Origin: Plasmopara viticola | Lineage: Eukaryota; Oomycota; Peronosporomycetes; Peronosporales; Peronosporaceae | Reading direction: 5' to 3' | Assembly: GCA_001695595.3 (NCBI GenBank) | Contig: MBPM02000022.1 | Span: 372,001 to 436,000 of the forward strand | DNA length: 64,000 bases | In this document: piece by piece, positions 35,451 to 48,557 of the stretch | How positions within the stretch are numbered: position 1 is the first letter of the stretch | Layout of the letters: each line of letters begins with the position of its first letter | The notes under the pieces: model-generated | Told to the model about the DNA's origin: nothing | What the model saw: the letters and a program-made list of their open reading frames with translations, nothing else | The model's database searches: none | Translations under genes and position numbers: made by a program

Positions 35451-38400
35451 TTTAGCGGTGCAGTCATCTTGCTCGTAGGAGCTGTCGGACGGTATTCGGT
35501 ACAATTGCTGAAAGGCCGTTGCGACCTAGTGTGAGTCGCAAGAGATGCTCTATGAGTAGTATTCCGGCCACACGTTAAGATACGATGGAGCCTGCGCTAA
35601 AACTTAAGATTTAAACGCCTTGCTTGGCATCGTACTAAAAAGCCGAGACATTTATAGTAGCTGTGCGAATTGAGCTTTTAGCTCAGAAATATACTGAACT
35701 TTGTTAGAAAAAAATTCTGGGTTGTAGCACCCAGAAGATTCCCTCAACGCTCTATAACGTAGCAATGGTGATGATAGTATATAAGAGTTGGGTACAAGCC
35801 CGTCTTGTTTAAACGACCTGCATCGGCCGGACATTGCCTTCCTTCTCATTGTCGTACTCAAAGCTCAGATATTGAGCAGAACTTTCACTAGATAGCTATC
35901 TTGCGTCGCTGTTCGGACGTAGGCGAGTCAAAACTGCATTTTGGTGTGGTCAGTAGGCCCATGTATTTACATCCTTGTGAGTCTGACTATGATGAGTCTC
36001 TGCATCCGCTAATGATGAAACAGATTAAAAAAATACACATCAAGAGACAATCGCATTCCATCTGTAAAAATTGACACGCCTCAACAGAACTTCCGAAGTA
36101 TACTAAGAGCTGTCGTCTTTGACTATGTTCTCTTCATTTTAGTCCTCATCGTTGTTGACACCATCAAAAAGGGCATCTAAGGCCAGTATACTACCCTTAA
36201 GGACCGCCATTAATGTCTCTGTCGAGACAAAGTGGCGTTTAGCATGACCGGTGAAGCGGACTACATATCTCATCGATTTATGATAAAACAGCACACATTA
36301 AAATTTTATTTTATTTAAGCTGACAAATTACTGCTATTCAAGACAGGAAATGGTCAACAGGCTAGTTAGCACGAGCCGTCGATTCAATTGTTGTGCGATT
36401 CCGTCGAAAGGTTAATTGTGCAGTGTAGGTAGCGAAAGAAGGGGTGCAGTGGTAGGACATGGCACGTAAGACCAATTTTACTCAGGAGCTCACCATTATG
36501 TCAACCAATATGAAATTACCACAAATATATATGACATACACTAAATTCTTGAAATTACGCACTCTCCTTTTGTCAAAAAAGCTCTTGCAGATAAACAAGC
36601 CAAAATGTTTTGTGAAAAATCCTATGATCCTTTTCAGAAGCTCTCACGCCTCGTGCGTCGGTCACTCCTCACTAGATATGACCAAGACCATGCCATTTGG
36701 TTGACTAGCTTAAGTAAGCACCCCCTTCGAGCTCGTCACGCATAAAGTGCTATATGCATCAATAAGAAAACAGTTCTTGAAGCAAAAAAGTTTATTGTTG
36801 GATGGCCACTACTTTATGCATATTACTAGCAATTGCCATGATGCCTGTAGCTGATTCAGACCAAGTTTAGGTAAAAAAATAACGACTATTGGATCATGCC
36901 CACTCTTTTTTCAGCACACAAAATTGGAAGTCTTAGTGGGGCAGCATGTAAGGTGCCGTTGGATCCAGCCAAGCTTTTGTGCTTAAACCTAGCTACTGGT
37001 AACATATTCCTGTATCGTCGTCGATTGCCAGCCACGGGCCGTCTTGCTAATTATGATCCACAACATCCTGCTCTCAACACCATTCCTCCCGCAGCGGTCT
37101 TCAGGGGTCGTGAGATGATCTCTGTTTGTGGCTGTAATAATTAGCGCTTACGGCAAAAAGCGTTGTTTGCTGAAACACCTATAGCCATGACCAAAAGCGC
37201 CCGGGTGGAACTTAAGCTTACAAACGAGAGCGGTGCACAGCCAGCTCTACTAGTTTAGATCTATAGCTATATCTTGGGTACTGAAAGTCTAAAATCATTT
37301 TTTGCGACTGCTGGTGCTGCAAGCGGCGTGATAGTCACAAGCCATGTGAATTTTCTCTGATAACATTGCGTCCTTCGGAGGCGGCTGTGGCTACAATTTC
37401 CTTCAGTTCAATGAGCGATTAAAGGACAACCGGGTGTGCGATTCTGATCTGATTTGCTACAGCATCACAGCAATTGCTGGAAGGCATGGGGACCATTCTA
37501 CAGCTGAAAAGCTCTCTATTCTTTGCCAATATGGTGCGAAGAATTTTCTTCGCTGAGACTCCAAATAGAAGCGTCAAATACATCAATAAGCTTAGTTGAA
37601 GTCAAATCTGATGACGCAGACAGCATGTATGAATTCGCTCAGGTTTTTTCCATCGTCTGAAATTTGAGTTTTCTCTAAGCATTAAATGTCAAGCCCTGCT
37701 TAGCGATTCTCCTAAATAGTAAGACACATCAATTGTAGAGCTGCGTTCCTTGCCTATGATAGATCTCACTGCTTGCGAGTGAAAACAAATTCCACCATGC
37801 GAACTCTATCGAGAGCATAATGAGTCAAGACTTATTATCAGTAGTCTGGATGTGGCGCAAGAGCTTGAAGTGCAGCCGGTCATCTCTTGCTTGATAGAAA
37901 CCTTGAATAATGGTTAATTATGGTGCAAGGCACCCTTTATGCTCTCATACCGGTTGTCATACTTGCAGGGGACCAAAATATAGCCTCTGCCTCAATTATA
38001 GATTTGAATTACTGCTTATACAGAATTGTAGCGAGAACTAGAAAATACAACTAAGCTTTGTAATTAGCTTTCAAGAAGCGAAAATTTTTCAAAGATCAGG
38101 GATAGTGATCGTTTACCAAAAGGTTGCATACTCTATAAATTCCGCTTGTAATTGGCTCTTTTTGACATCGCTTCTTGACGCTCTCACAGTTTGATTTGTT
38201 TCCGACGTCTCAGCGGAAAGAGATAGAAATGTGCCTATGCGTGCTTTAAAAGCTGCACAAGCATGTGTCAATCCTTAACGGATTGAGTAGATGCTCTTCG
38301 AAAAAGAGGCTATGTATTAAACGTAGAGATTGGATGGCAAAGATTGCAGCTACACACCGACTAGACACGCAGTAATTGTGCTGACCATGCAAAAAAAGTG

Positions 38401-41400
38401 TGTTTGTTGGAACGCCATGATGACGCTGGCAATTACACGATATGATGACATCTACGATGGCGTCATAAAAAAGGCTGAGGAGGAAGATTGGCAGGTCATG
38501 AACTTTATATAAAATATTGCCTTTTACTGTACGCTTCTCCACACAGACAGACTATCTGTTCAAGCTCATCGATTTCACTCAGCTTTGACCCAGGTCGCAA
38601 GAAAACGCTGCACCTATAGTATTTACCAAAGCCACGTGAGCCGCTGAGAATTAACATCAATGCGCCAATGCACATCAACGTGTTGGGCCTTTCGCCGGTG
38701 CGGTAAAAGGCCGGACCAGGCTGCAGCTACGTGGATGAATTCTGATGCAAACTGTACGGCTAAAAAGGCTCACACTGCAAAGTGAAGTGCCGCAGTAGTC
38801 TCTGTTCCGCACAACAGAGTATGAGGCGGCACAGATATATGCGCGAGCAGTTTGTGCTTAAACTGGTCGAAAGTTATAAAGGCTTAATTGCTCGACCACT
38901 ACTTGAGTGGCACGGCTGCGAGGCACTACAACAAGTAGGTTGAGACGTGGTGGCGCCAGGTACCAATACACAATATGCTATGAAACGAATGTATTAGAAT
39001 TACAAGACGACGATCGCTGCAGACTGTTTCCGGTAAAAGCTGGATTACAAGAAAACCTGGCCCAAGCACTACCTGTATTTGGTTGCGGCGAGTAACGCAT
39101 ATAGGTATACAAATGCGCTAGTGCTATACAACATTGCTCAATATGCGTTGAGTGCCCGTGTCGTAATATGATACCTGGCGTCTCAATTTTTCTGTGTGAG
39201 CTAAGATGCTAGCTCATTCCAAACAGCCTATCGATTTTGATACGAGAGAAATAACTTCGTTTGATTAGACGTCGCTGCGAACCTCATCGAGAGAAAGCTT
39301 TGCGTCGAGACACGAACGTTCTTTGGCAGTGGCAACGTTAGCAATATTGTGATAGCATGCTCAGACAAGAAGAATATAGGATTGGTTGTGACAAAGGTGA
39401 CTGAAAGTGGAGCACAAAGTTGTACTATGTCCACATTGTGCGCATAAGAAAGCATCACTCTGAAAATGGTCTGGATCTTAAGCCGTGGGTCAAGCCAACA
39501 TGTAGTAATTGACACTGCGCCACTTGAAGATGCTTTTGAGCTTTACAATCTATGTCTTGTGACTGACAGCAAGATACGTCACACACTCATCTGTCGCACA
39601 TTCATACCCGGCGCTAAATTTCGTTCTCGACGCCGCTATTTTTAAGTAACGATACAGAAATCCGTCAAAATTGCCTTAAACTAACTTTTGGGGGCTGCGC
39701 ATAGTCTTGGCGCAGTCTTCGGGGTCGGTCACATGGACTGGCATAATGGTTGTACCATTGCGTCGGCTGACTTATGCCTTGTTCCGCACTTGGATGATCC
39801 GAGTGCGGCATGTAGCCCACGCATTCATGGCTCTCCGTCGGCCTTGCATGTTTCTTTGTTTAAGACAGGTTGCTTCGGCTCGCTAAGCATTTTCATAGCC
39901 ATGTAGCTAATTGGTCTGCTTGTCAAATGATGTCTTGATGTTTTTAATATGCTGGGTCTCGCTAACAATCCCGTCCTTTCGTCAAAGCAGGTTAAATTCC
40001 TCCGTCTCGTTGTCCCTACCCACGATCGTATCAAATTGCGCCCGTACATCGAGTCGAACGCCACAATGTGGCAAATATTAGATGCATGATTTGGAAGTAC
40101 CAAACTTTGTGCCGTGCTCTTTCCGTTTGCGCTTGAGGGGCTACGATTTAGGAAAAAGACCATGTACTCAATCGCGTCTAAGCACAGAAAGAGATTGCTT
40201 GAAATATCATTGGGTTTGCGTATTTCGTAGGAATGAGCTCAGCCTTGTCGTCTGACACTTATTTTACAACCTGCTCACCTGCCATGAAATGCTGACGGAT
40301 TTGCAGAATCCTTTGACACTTCGATACTCATCCCGACCGTCCGTGCATATTACTTGGATGCGGTAGTCAAACTTGGAAAATTACCCGAATTTGCTTGCCG
40401 CATCTACAGTCGTGCGCGCAAAAAAGGCACGGCAGAAATTACTCTCATGATCAATAAAGCTATAAGATATTGGTCTTTAGTCGACCTTCCGGTAGCATTG
40501 GTCTTGTGAGTTTCAGACAATCCACACATTTTGATTGATTGAGGAGTACGCGCTCGTGTCGGTTATTGTCTATGCGCTCTTGGTTTGCTTGCTTTGCGCA
40601 AACGCGATGTATACCATACGCCTACGGATAGTAAGCTGAATACGCTGTCCGAAGCGCCAATACAAATGCATGACTACACCCTGCTGCATGTCTTGTTTAT
40701 GCTCCACTGCCTTAGCAATTGCAGGCTCAAAGGTGTAAGCCTGGCTGGTGCTGTTGTTTGCAGGTTAGACCGTTATATATAGCACGTTGTTACATATAAG
40801 AAACGGCACTAATTCTTAGAGATTTGACTAATCGCCGATCATTTACATGTTTATCTAAGCATCTTTGAGCTCAAAGTTGCTGCGCGACACAATGTTGAGG
40901 TCAGGCATCAATGAGTGTAAGGCAATTGACTTTTGGCTCACCTAGTGCCCTTCCATGCAGCAGCTTGCTATTGACCATGTCAGATGAGTCCAAAATGGAT
41001 GCAAACGACGCGAAAGAGCGACTTAAGCGCGGTTAGTTGTGGGCGTGATGGGCAATTTTATAGAGTATGCGCTGACTTCCGCCGCCATGATGAACATGTC
41101 GATAGTAGAGGCGATACTAATATTTGCAGTGACAGAAATTGTGCCAACAAAGCATGGTGAGATCCTAAAAGCCTACGTCTAACTTGATGAGAACGATTGT
41201 CACGCGATTATGCTGCATGTACTTAGCGAAATAAAAACAGATGATAAGCTTGAGACCCCTGGTTTGACCCTTGCGTGTAAAGTCACGCTATTCTTAAAAA
41301 AGGCTCCAAAATCGGAAGCCGAAAGAATGATTGCAAGGCCGATATCTACACGCACGACTCACAGACGCAATTTTAATAGTGTATCTGCGACATGCACTAG

Positions 41401-41979
41401 TACTTATAGCATGATGAAAGACTTGATAGCATTCGAAGCTTACGCCAACGTCCTCCTTATCAGGTGTAGCAGTCAAGCAACTTTTCGTCGCACTACCTTA
41501 AGAGAGACTAAGCCTTTGTTGTCGACACACACAAAATCTTACGATTAGGAGGAGGCCATCGGTAGCTGCTGCGTGTGCACACCATACGATCAACAAACCC
41601 AACACGGATGTGTACAGGTGACCACTGCTACGACAAATTTTCACCATACAGTAGAGAAATGCTGCATCTAACACAAAGAATTCAATTGTCTAGTCACTCG
41701 TATATAGTCTGGTACGAGCGGCACGATTTACGCGTCCAGACATTGCGTTTGCAGTCCACAAAACAACGCGACAGACAAATGCGCCAGATTCGAAGAGACA
41801 AAGAAAACTGCATACTATCCCAGCGGCAACAAATTGGTGAGGCTAAAACTGTTCACTGTTACCGAGCGCTACGTGCTAGAGACTTTTGAGTCGTACAGCA
41901 TTGTCTACGATGGCACCGACAAGGGTCGCTAACATGGCGTCATGCTATAAATAAAATGCCCGTATGCGAGATAGCTTAG
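35451..41979. other. Gene-poor region, decayed repeats
   Basis: No gene is supported. Around 38840-39180 a plus-strand reading in two frames (KTWPKHYLYLVAASNA) has the feel of a retrotransposon gag, but I cannot tie it to a family. Frames at 36896-37144, 39688-39906 and 41210-41548 have no signature. The last may be the upstream part of the Copia relic that follows. Confidence 0.35.
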
Positions 41980-42330
41980 AATCACGGTGACGTTAGTCAT
42001 GAAGGCCAAGTTTTTTGCGGCTCAAGCAATTTTCGGTACACAAGAGATGTTTGTAAAGGTAAAAGTTGGGCTAACTTCCATGCAGATGCATGTGCATAAC
42101 AAATCTGCGCTTCGTCAGATCGAAGAAGATGCTTCGTCCCTGAAAGCAAAGCATATAAAGAGCGGTCAAGAGTCTATAAAAGACATTATTTGTCGTGGCT
42201 TTGTCTACGGTTGATTGAAATTTATGCTCGAGAATTTCTTAACGAAGACGTTAGACCAGCCCAAGCTCGCAGATTTGCGAGCATTCGTAGGATTGCGCGA
42301 GGTGTGTCGACGGGGATACGATCGCGTTAG
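41980..42330 (+). mobile_element. Ty1/Copia RNase H C-terminal relic
   Basis: KSALRQIEEDASSLKAKHI (about 42101-42157) matches the conserved NQSALKxxxxxxxxxRTKHID block of Copia RNase H. LTKTLDQPKLADLRAFVGL (about 42239-42295) matches the terminal ADLLTKxLPxPxxxxLRxxVGL block. A stop (near 42212) and a small frame break separate them, so the element is dead. It is the 3' coding end; LTR sequence should follow, but I could not delimit it. Confidence 0.72.
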
Positions 42331-43671
42331 ACGCAGTTATTGCAACGGTTGTGTGAGCAAATCTTACGATCACAATACAATGCACTATAATTGTTATTTT
42401 CTAAGTAAAGGTTAGGCAATAGTTCCGTTTATTAAATCGTAGTACCACTTTGGCCCGCTGTTCTTATTAAGAACTTAAACCTTATCCAGCAGACCGCTCT
42501 TGATATCATGATTGTGGACTTTGCACGAGATATGGAAAGCTTTGTGGTTATTGTTGATAAAAGTTAATCACTAAAGAGTAAGTGACTTATCATAAGAAGC
42601 CAAACCTTTCATATTAGCAGCAAGCCGGCCAATGACATGCACACGTGCCTTTAGCTTTACGTATGTCTTGTCATTCTTTGACACGCCTTCTATGAGTCTG
42701 CCATTGAGTAGAGACGCATGTTGATGAAAAAGCACGTGCTTCTCAAACTCAAAGTCTATCTTGAACAACCCTTCAAATCCTACATACTATGTTGAAAACA
42801 CGCTAAGGAAGGGTTACGAAGCGAGTGCTCGACTCCTGCACTCTGGCGATATGGTACTCTGGCACAATTAGCATCAGCTGAGCTTAAAGTAAACACACAA
42901 ACGTACTTGTGCCCAGTGAATGGGTGCATTCGGATACTCCACTTTGGTTAAAGTAATCGTAAAACGCACTAAGATATAGTCGAAGGATTATTAGCACTCT
43001 CTTTTTCTGGAGAAGGCATTCAAGTGCGAGTATTGAAGGCTGGGTAAATACCAAACTGACTTTTCTTCGTGTCGAAGGCATTACACGCAGGTGAGTGGCA
43101 CTCTACCTCGCGACTGCCCACGATATCATGTACGCCATGTGCTGAATCACGTTAGTCGAAATAGTTCATGAATTTGTTCTACATTTTTTGAAAGAAAATA
43201 TTCGACACGATTTTGTCATTGTCGGCGTATGAGACGTCAAGCAGTTGATAAATAAGCTCTACCTTTTCAGGTTAAGTGTTGATGTATTTGTTGGATGTAC
43301 TCAAATTTGATTTCGTCCATACAAAGCCACAACGAACAGTCTTGGTACACCAATGTTCGAACATGCTTACGGCACTTTGCGGCATCGAATTAGTATGACT
43401 TTTTACTTTTTAAGCAAGGGCTAGACCGCTTACAATTACGTGATAAGTGATTTGCTCACACAACCTTTACAATAACTTTTTCTAACGCGATCGTATCCCC
43501 GTCGAATATCTAAATACTACACGATTGCCAAAGAATAGATGTGTATTGGGTCATCAAATCACCAAATTTCATCTAGAAACTGCGTAATCCTCAAGAATCG
43601 CAACGATTGAGCTAGGAATTTTCCAGAGAAATATCGCATTGCAAGAAATTACCGTATTATAATTTCTTATC
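42331..43671. other. Region between the Copia relic and the SINE-like copy 3
   Basis: AT-rich with no supported gene. It may contain the 3' LTR of the Copia relic. Confidence 0.35.
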
Positions 43672-43746
43672 TATCTTGCTATCCAGAGATAACGTAAAGA
43701 TCGATCTAAACACTATTTTAAATTTGTTCAGTACTTAATTTATTTT
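43672..43746 (+). repeat. 75-bp direct repeat, left of SINE-like copy 3
   Basis: It begins TATCTTGCTATCCAGAGATA and ends at the first base before the element. It matches 44068-44142 over its whole length with about five mismatches and no gap. Confidence 0.88.
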
Positions 43747-44067
43747 AGCTTGGAAAAGGTTGGGGTGACGCCCTCCTTCCAAGCGCGGGGGCTAAATGCT
43801 CGCGCGCTTCAAGCAGGTGCTCTCGGGCATCTGCAGGTCTCTAACGAGTCTCACCCTCGACGCGACGGTCTCCAGCACCAGGGCGCCACCTGGGCCCTTA
43901 CCAAGTCAGAGCTAAACAAAATAATGGAAGACCCTCACGACCTCGGTGCTGGCTGCATTGCGCGCCGAACGAGACCCGACGTATGCGGACACAACTCTAT
44001 GCCGTGGACTAGCCAGACTGAGCCTAGCACGTGCATAAGTTGGCAACGTAATACAATACAATACAAT
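43747..44067 (+). mobile_element. SINE-like retroelement, copy 3
   Basis: A 321-bp full-length copy. It starts AGCTTGGAAAAGG, with an eight-base perfect fold-back (GCTTGGAA facing TTCCAAGC) and a second possible stem AAGCGCG/CGCGCTT directly after. It ends in an (ATACA)n tail. Two 75-bp direct repeats abut it exactly. The 122-codon open frame through it is not conserved in the other copies, so I regard it as non-coding. Confidence 0.78.
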
Positions 44068-44142
44068 TATCTTGCTATCCAGAGATACCGTAAAGATCGA
44101 TCTAAACACTATTTTTAATTTATTCAGTACTTTATCTATTTT
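44068..44142 (+). repeat. 75-bp direct repeat, right of SINE-like copy 3
   Basis: Partner of 43672-43746, about 93 percent identical. It starts right after the ATACA tail of the element. Confidence 0.88.
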
Positions 44143-44662
44143 GGCTGGAAGACGTCTTAAATTTGTTATATACTTCGATTTCGAGAAGGATTTAGAAAAG
44201 TTTATAGGGATCTGCTATGGTGATCAAAAGATCGAAGGGTTAATTGTATAGAAGTGCTTCAACACACGGTAAAGAAAGTATCGCGAAAGTGTGTATTTTT
44301 TTTTATTAAAGGCAGAGGCTTACGGCTTAGAATGCATGGCTGATAATTCGGCATCTTTTAACACGTAGTGTCTTTATTTACCTACGAAAACTTTTACGGT
44401 GGGCTTAAATTATCACTATTTGTTTACTTAGCCTCCCGATTTACAGTGCAACTTCATCTCATGTGTGGCTGACTATTCATTAGCTTCAGTATTACCTCGC
44501 GTAAATGATATAATAATGAGTTGTCTTAGCAGAAATCGCCTCAAGTCAGCTAAGCTCACTGACAATACGAACATGACAACGTAGCTATGCTTCGTAAAAT
44601 CAACGCAAAGCGATAAAGACATTTAGTGTAAGAAAAACCCGTCACATTTACGATTGTGTCGT
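44143..44662. other. Short unassigned stretch between two repeats
   Basis: About 520 bp of AT-rich DNA with no supported gene, RNA or repeat partner that I can see. Confidence 0.4.
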
Positions 44663-44844
44663 CGACCACAATCGATATGTACAACTTACTTTGCTTTGAC
44701 AAACAAAACCTTGCTTTTATGAGATGATCCTTCCAAGTGCGATTACGACACGAAAGACACTTGCTGAGCTCTATCGCTAATGAATCGGATACGTAATCGG
44801 AATGGCTGGTGCTCAAATACGTGCGTCATCGTAGCACAGAAGGT
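44663..44844 (+). repeat. Left arm of a 182-bp inverted repeat
   Basis: It starts CGACCACAATCGATATG and ends GTAGCACAGAAGGT. Its reverse complement is found at 45751-45933 with two substitutions and one single-base indel, leaving a 906-bp spacer. Confidence 0.93.
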
Positions 44845-45580
44845 CCGCGAAGATGAACAAAGGGCTCACACTTTTGTTGGAGAGTCAGCTCCATCTGGCT
44901 AGCTGCAAAGGTGATGCAACTTAAATTTGTGTTGTAATTTCAAATGTCGCCGTCGAGACAGGTAACGAGCATGCGACTCTTATATTTTGGAGAAAAGATT
45001 GGTCGTCGCGTTTGCTCAATACTTTATCGATACAAGTCGACTTCTATACTATCTTCCGACTTTCGTTCATTTTCTATGCATGATGATTATAAAGCAACCG
45101 AGCGAACACTTCGTTCCTACAATTCAAAGCAACAAATAGAATGGGTACGTTTGCACAAAGAGGATAGGACTTACTTTAGTATACATTTTTTAACGAAAAA
45201 TAAGCCTAGTGATATGTGAATCATCGTTGCAGCAGCTTCCGTGTGCACCGCGATCTCCACGCGCTCCTTTACGGTCGAATCCTTTAGCTATCATTGCCGT
45301 TATGTGTTCGTGCGATTGGTCAGCGGTAAATTACGTACCCGAATTCAACATTCCGTCTAAGGATGTCGATTGAACCACTTGGAACAATTTTTTCTGGTAT
45401 TTGCTGGGGCGGGTATGGCCGTCAACTGGGCAGTTGACCGTACCTCTGCTGTGGAAACGATGTCGTGAAAGATCGGCCAGATCGCGTTTAATTGAAAGAT
45501 AGGAAGAAAGACTACCAAATCTTTATTTATCACGCTATCCTAAGCGTTTAGGGCATAATAGTACTGTTCACATCGTGATC
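44663..45580 (+). repeat. Unclassified dispersed repeat, copy A
   Basis: About 0.9 kb that is collinear with the reverse complement of 46740-47720. Shared blocks include TACGTGCGTCATCG (near 44816), GGCTCACACTTTTG (near 44865), TACTTTATCGATA (near 45020), CTATCTTCCGACTT (near 45049), TTACGTACCCGAAT (near 45332) and TATCACGCTATCC (near 45529). Frames are broken. In copy B the residues TTLDQTVMGFDL and PLAFVGT recall the DDE domain of pogo/Tigger-type transposases, which is only a hint. Confidence 0.6.
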
Positions 45581-45750
45581 AGTACCTTCAAGAGTGCATC
45601 GATCCGTGCCTTTTTATTCTATTTATTTGAAGGCGCCGACTTAAGACGCCTTCTACTCACGCAAAGCCTTTTTTGTACATACTCCTCTTTCCTTCTGACG
45701 TTACAACCTCCTAAAACTCATTCGGTAATTCTACAGCCTGTTAATGTTCT

Positions 45751-45933
45751 ACCCTTCTGTGCTACGATGACGCACGTATTTGAGCACCAGCCATTCCGAT
45801 TACGTATCCGTTTCATTAGCGATAGAGCTCAGCAAGTGTCTTTCGTGACGTAATCGCACTTGGAAGGATCATCTCATAAAAGCAAGGTTTTGTTTGTCAA
45901 AGCAAAGTAAGTTGTACATATCGATTGTGGTCG
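45751..45933 (-). repeat. Right arm of the 182-bp inverted repeat
   Basis: Inverted partner of 44663-44844, about 98-99 percent identical. It corresponds only to the first fifth of the dispersed repeat, so it is an extra inverted piece and not the natural end of the element. No target-site duplication is visible outside the arms. Confidence 0.93.
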
Positions 45934-46739
45934 GCTAATATTAAAGCAGAAAGTGTTTGCAATGAACCTGACGCTGTAAAGGAGAGTGCTGTAATTACTT
46001 GATGCGCATAATTGTGACAGTAACGATTCGATTTACATTAATAATTGTTTCTGCGGGTCCATAGTCAGGTCTACAACAATTAACGATGCATGTTTTAGCC
46101 TCATCCTACTCCTCACAGTTGCAAATGCATTAGGTAAGGGTGAAGATGGTACTCCGCTTTGACAGTCAACACCACCTTCATTCTTGAATCTGACAATAGC
46201 GCCATTGATATGCGTATACGCGCTGCATCCAAGTCTGCGGCCTTCGTGTGCACCACGATCGCCAGGTGCTCCGTTCTGATCGAAGGTTATGAAATCAAAG
46301 AAGACCCTGAATGTTGGGTCGACTGGCTTTCGTTTCGTTGCGAGCCCAGTGATATATGTGCGATGCGATACAAGTTCGGGGATTTTGCGCCGTCACAAGC
46401 GTGTCGATTGAAGGATACTGCTGAACAAACATAAGTTTCGTAGCCACTCTACTTGGCGAAGAGCCTAAAACGGGCATGGGAGGAACATTTGATTGTGTGG
46501 CTGGGACTGAAAGACGCGGGTCAGAAACACCATGGCCACGCTGGGCTTGATCATAATCGTTCACTACAATATACAAATTACTAGTATATCTATGTGCAGC
46601 AAGTGATTACAGCACTCTCCTTTATAGTCACTTTTTCAATGAAATAGGTGTACTGCAAGCTGTTTTTGCTTAAATCTGCTCTAATATCAGCCATAAGAAT
46701 GTAACAGGTTGTGGAATCACAGATACATCGTTGTAGAAT
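45934..46739. other. Unassigned stretch between repeat copies
   Basis: Contains a 91-codon plus-strand frame (46159-46434) and an overlapping 93-codon minus-strand frame, neither recognisable. They probably derive from the same decayed element family that surrounds them. Confidence 0.35.
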
Positions 46740-47720
46740 ACTGCTTACGACGTAACAGTACTACTACTCGGAATCAGGATAGCGTGATAATTGAACACTA
46801 AGTTACAAATTAAACGTAATCTTGCCGTTCTTTCAATCTCAGTCGTGCCGTCGGTTGTCCAGGTGAAGGCCATGTCCGTTCCAACAAATGCCAAGGGAAA
46901 GTGCTTCAAACCTCGCAAGTGATTCATCAATCGACACCCTCACGACGGCTTGCAATTAAGGTGTGGATTCGGGTACGTAACCCACAGTTGACCAGTCGCT
47001 CGAACACCTTTTGACAGACAGCGGCAATGATGAGGCTCGATCGCTAGCTAAAAGATTTGGTCGTAGAGGAGCGCTTGGAGATCGCTGTGCACGCGGCAAT
47101 GATGATTCGCACATCACTAGGTTTATTGTCAGTCTCAGGAATGAATACTACAGCTAAGTCTCATCCTTACTGGACGGACCTTACTTATTCTATTTATTGC
47201 CGTGGTAGATCGAGTGTTGTGGAAGTCGGAAGATAGTAAAAAATTCGACTTATATCGATAAAGTATTGTGCAAACGCGAAGATCGACCTTTTTCCGAAAT
47301 GTAAGAGCCGCAACAATGCTTGCTGCCTTATAAAGGTCTCGACAGCGACAATTCATTGATAACACAAATATAAGTTACATCGTCTTTGCAGCCAGCCATT
47401 CGACCCAATTCTAGGATAGAGCTCCCTCTCCCGCAAAAGTGTGAGCCTTAAATTCATCGTCGCGAATCCTCTGTGCTTCGATGACGCACGTATCTAAGAA
47501 TCAGCTGTTTCAAATCTGTATCGTTCTGTCAGCGATCAACCCGACAGATATCTTCAGTGTCGTACTCGACTTGTGCCTGCCGGCGAGATCGAAGCCCATC
47601 ACTGTTTGATCAAGCGTAGTAATTGGTACACATCTGTTGTAGTATCGCAAACGTGACGTTTGCCTATCACACTGAATGTCCTTCTCGCTGGGCGTCGGAT
47701 TCACGAAGCATAATGTTCTC
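46740..47720 (-). repeat. Unclassified dispersed repeat, copy B
   Basis: Inverted and more diverged copy of 44663-45580. It carries three short minus-strand frames: 47722-47510 (with the residues TTLDQTVMGFDL), 47365-47135 (CTILYRYKSNFLLSSDF, against CSILYRYKSTSILSSDF in copy A) and 46930-46745 (HFPLAFVGTDM). Similar residues at matching places show that the repeat was once coding. The family is uncertain; a DDE transposase of the pogo group is one possibility. Confidence 0.55.
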
Positions 47721-48557
47721 ATTCTTATAGGCAGTGGACGAAGGCGATCTTTTTTCTGGCGTTATATCATTCTTCTATCATTTACGCGGGGTAATCATGA
47801 GCTAGTAATTAGGGTACTTTTTCTGAGAGGCGGGGTATTAGATTCTAATTTTTAATACTATAATGCGGAAACAAAAGTTGCAATAAGCAAAAACCTACTG
47901 CGAATCTGAGCTCATCATGGAAGCTTTCGTAGCTAACAAAGACACTTTGTGCCAAAAGATGTCGATATCCAGCGATGCTTTCTAGCTGCAAGCCTCTGCC
48001 GTCTATCAAAATACCCACGTCATTGCAATGCTTTCTATACCATGTCTCACAATGCTTCTTTTTCGCTCACTTTTGAAAAATCCACAAAGATAAGACGTTT
48101 TCGACAGAAAAAAAACCAGGAGCTCATGAAGGTTAGTGTTGAGTACTGCGTTTCTCAAGCGCAAAGCAGCTCCATTGTTGCGATTTTAAAGGGTTCGCTA
48201 ATTCTAGTCAAGGATCTCGACCAGCTTTGACGCTAACAAAGGAGGCGGCTCACATTAGCAACGGAAGCAAAGACGGTTTATATAGGGGTGTCAATTGATC
48301 ATCCGCCTTGGTGACTTGGTGTATCACGATGATCCATATCTATCTATTCGGGTGGGACTTAAACATTAGAAGGCTTCTACATGCTGTTGTTAAGAAAAGG
48401 CAAAGTTCTCGCTCTACATCGATTTGCAAACGTGTTTTTTTGTTATACAATCAAATCTCTCGCTAGAGAGCAAGAGGCAGACACGACCCCATCAGCTCTT
48501 TGCCTTCGGTCCAATGTTCTTTCTATACGATTTTATTTCACAGCATGGGTCTCACTT
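47721..48557. other. Region 3' of the Myb gene
   Basis: AT-rich, with no supported gene. The stretch next to 48557 should hold the 3' end of the Myb transcript. Confidence 0.4.

Noticed and set aside
43750..44118. 122-codon frame inside the SINE-like copy 3 as a protein gene
   Set aside because: The frame is not kept in copies 1 and 2, and it runs into the flanking direct repeat.
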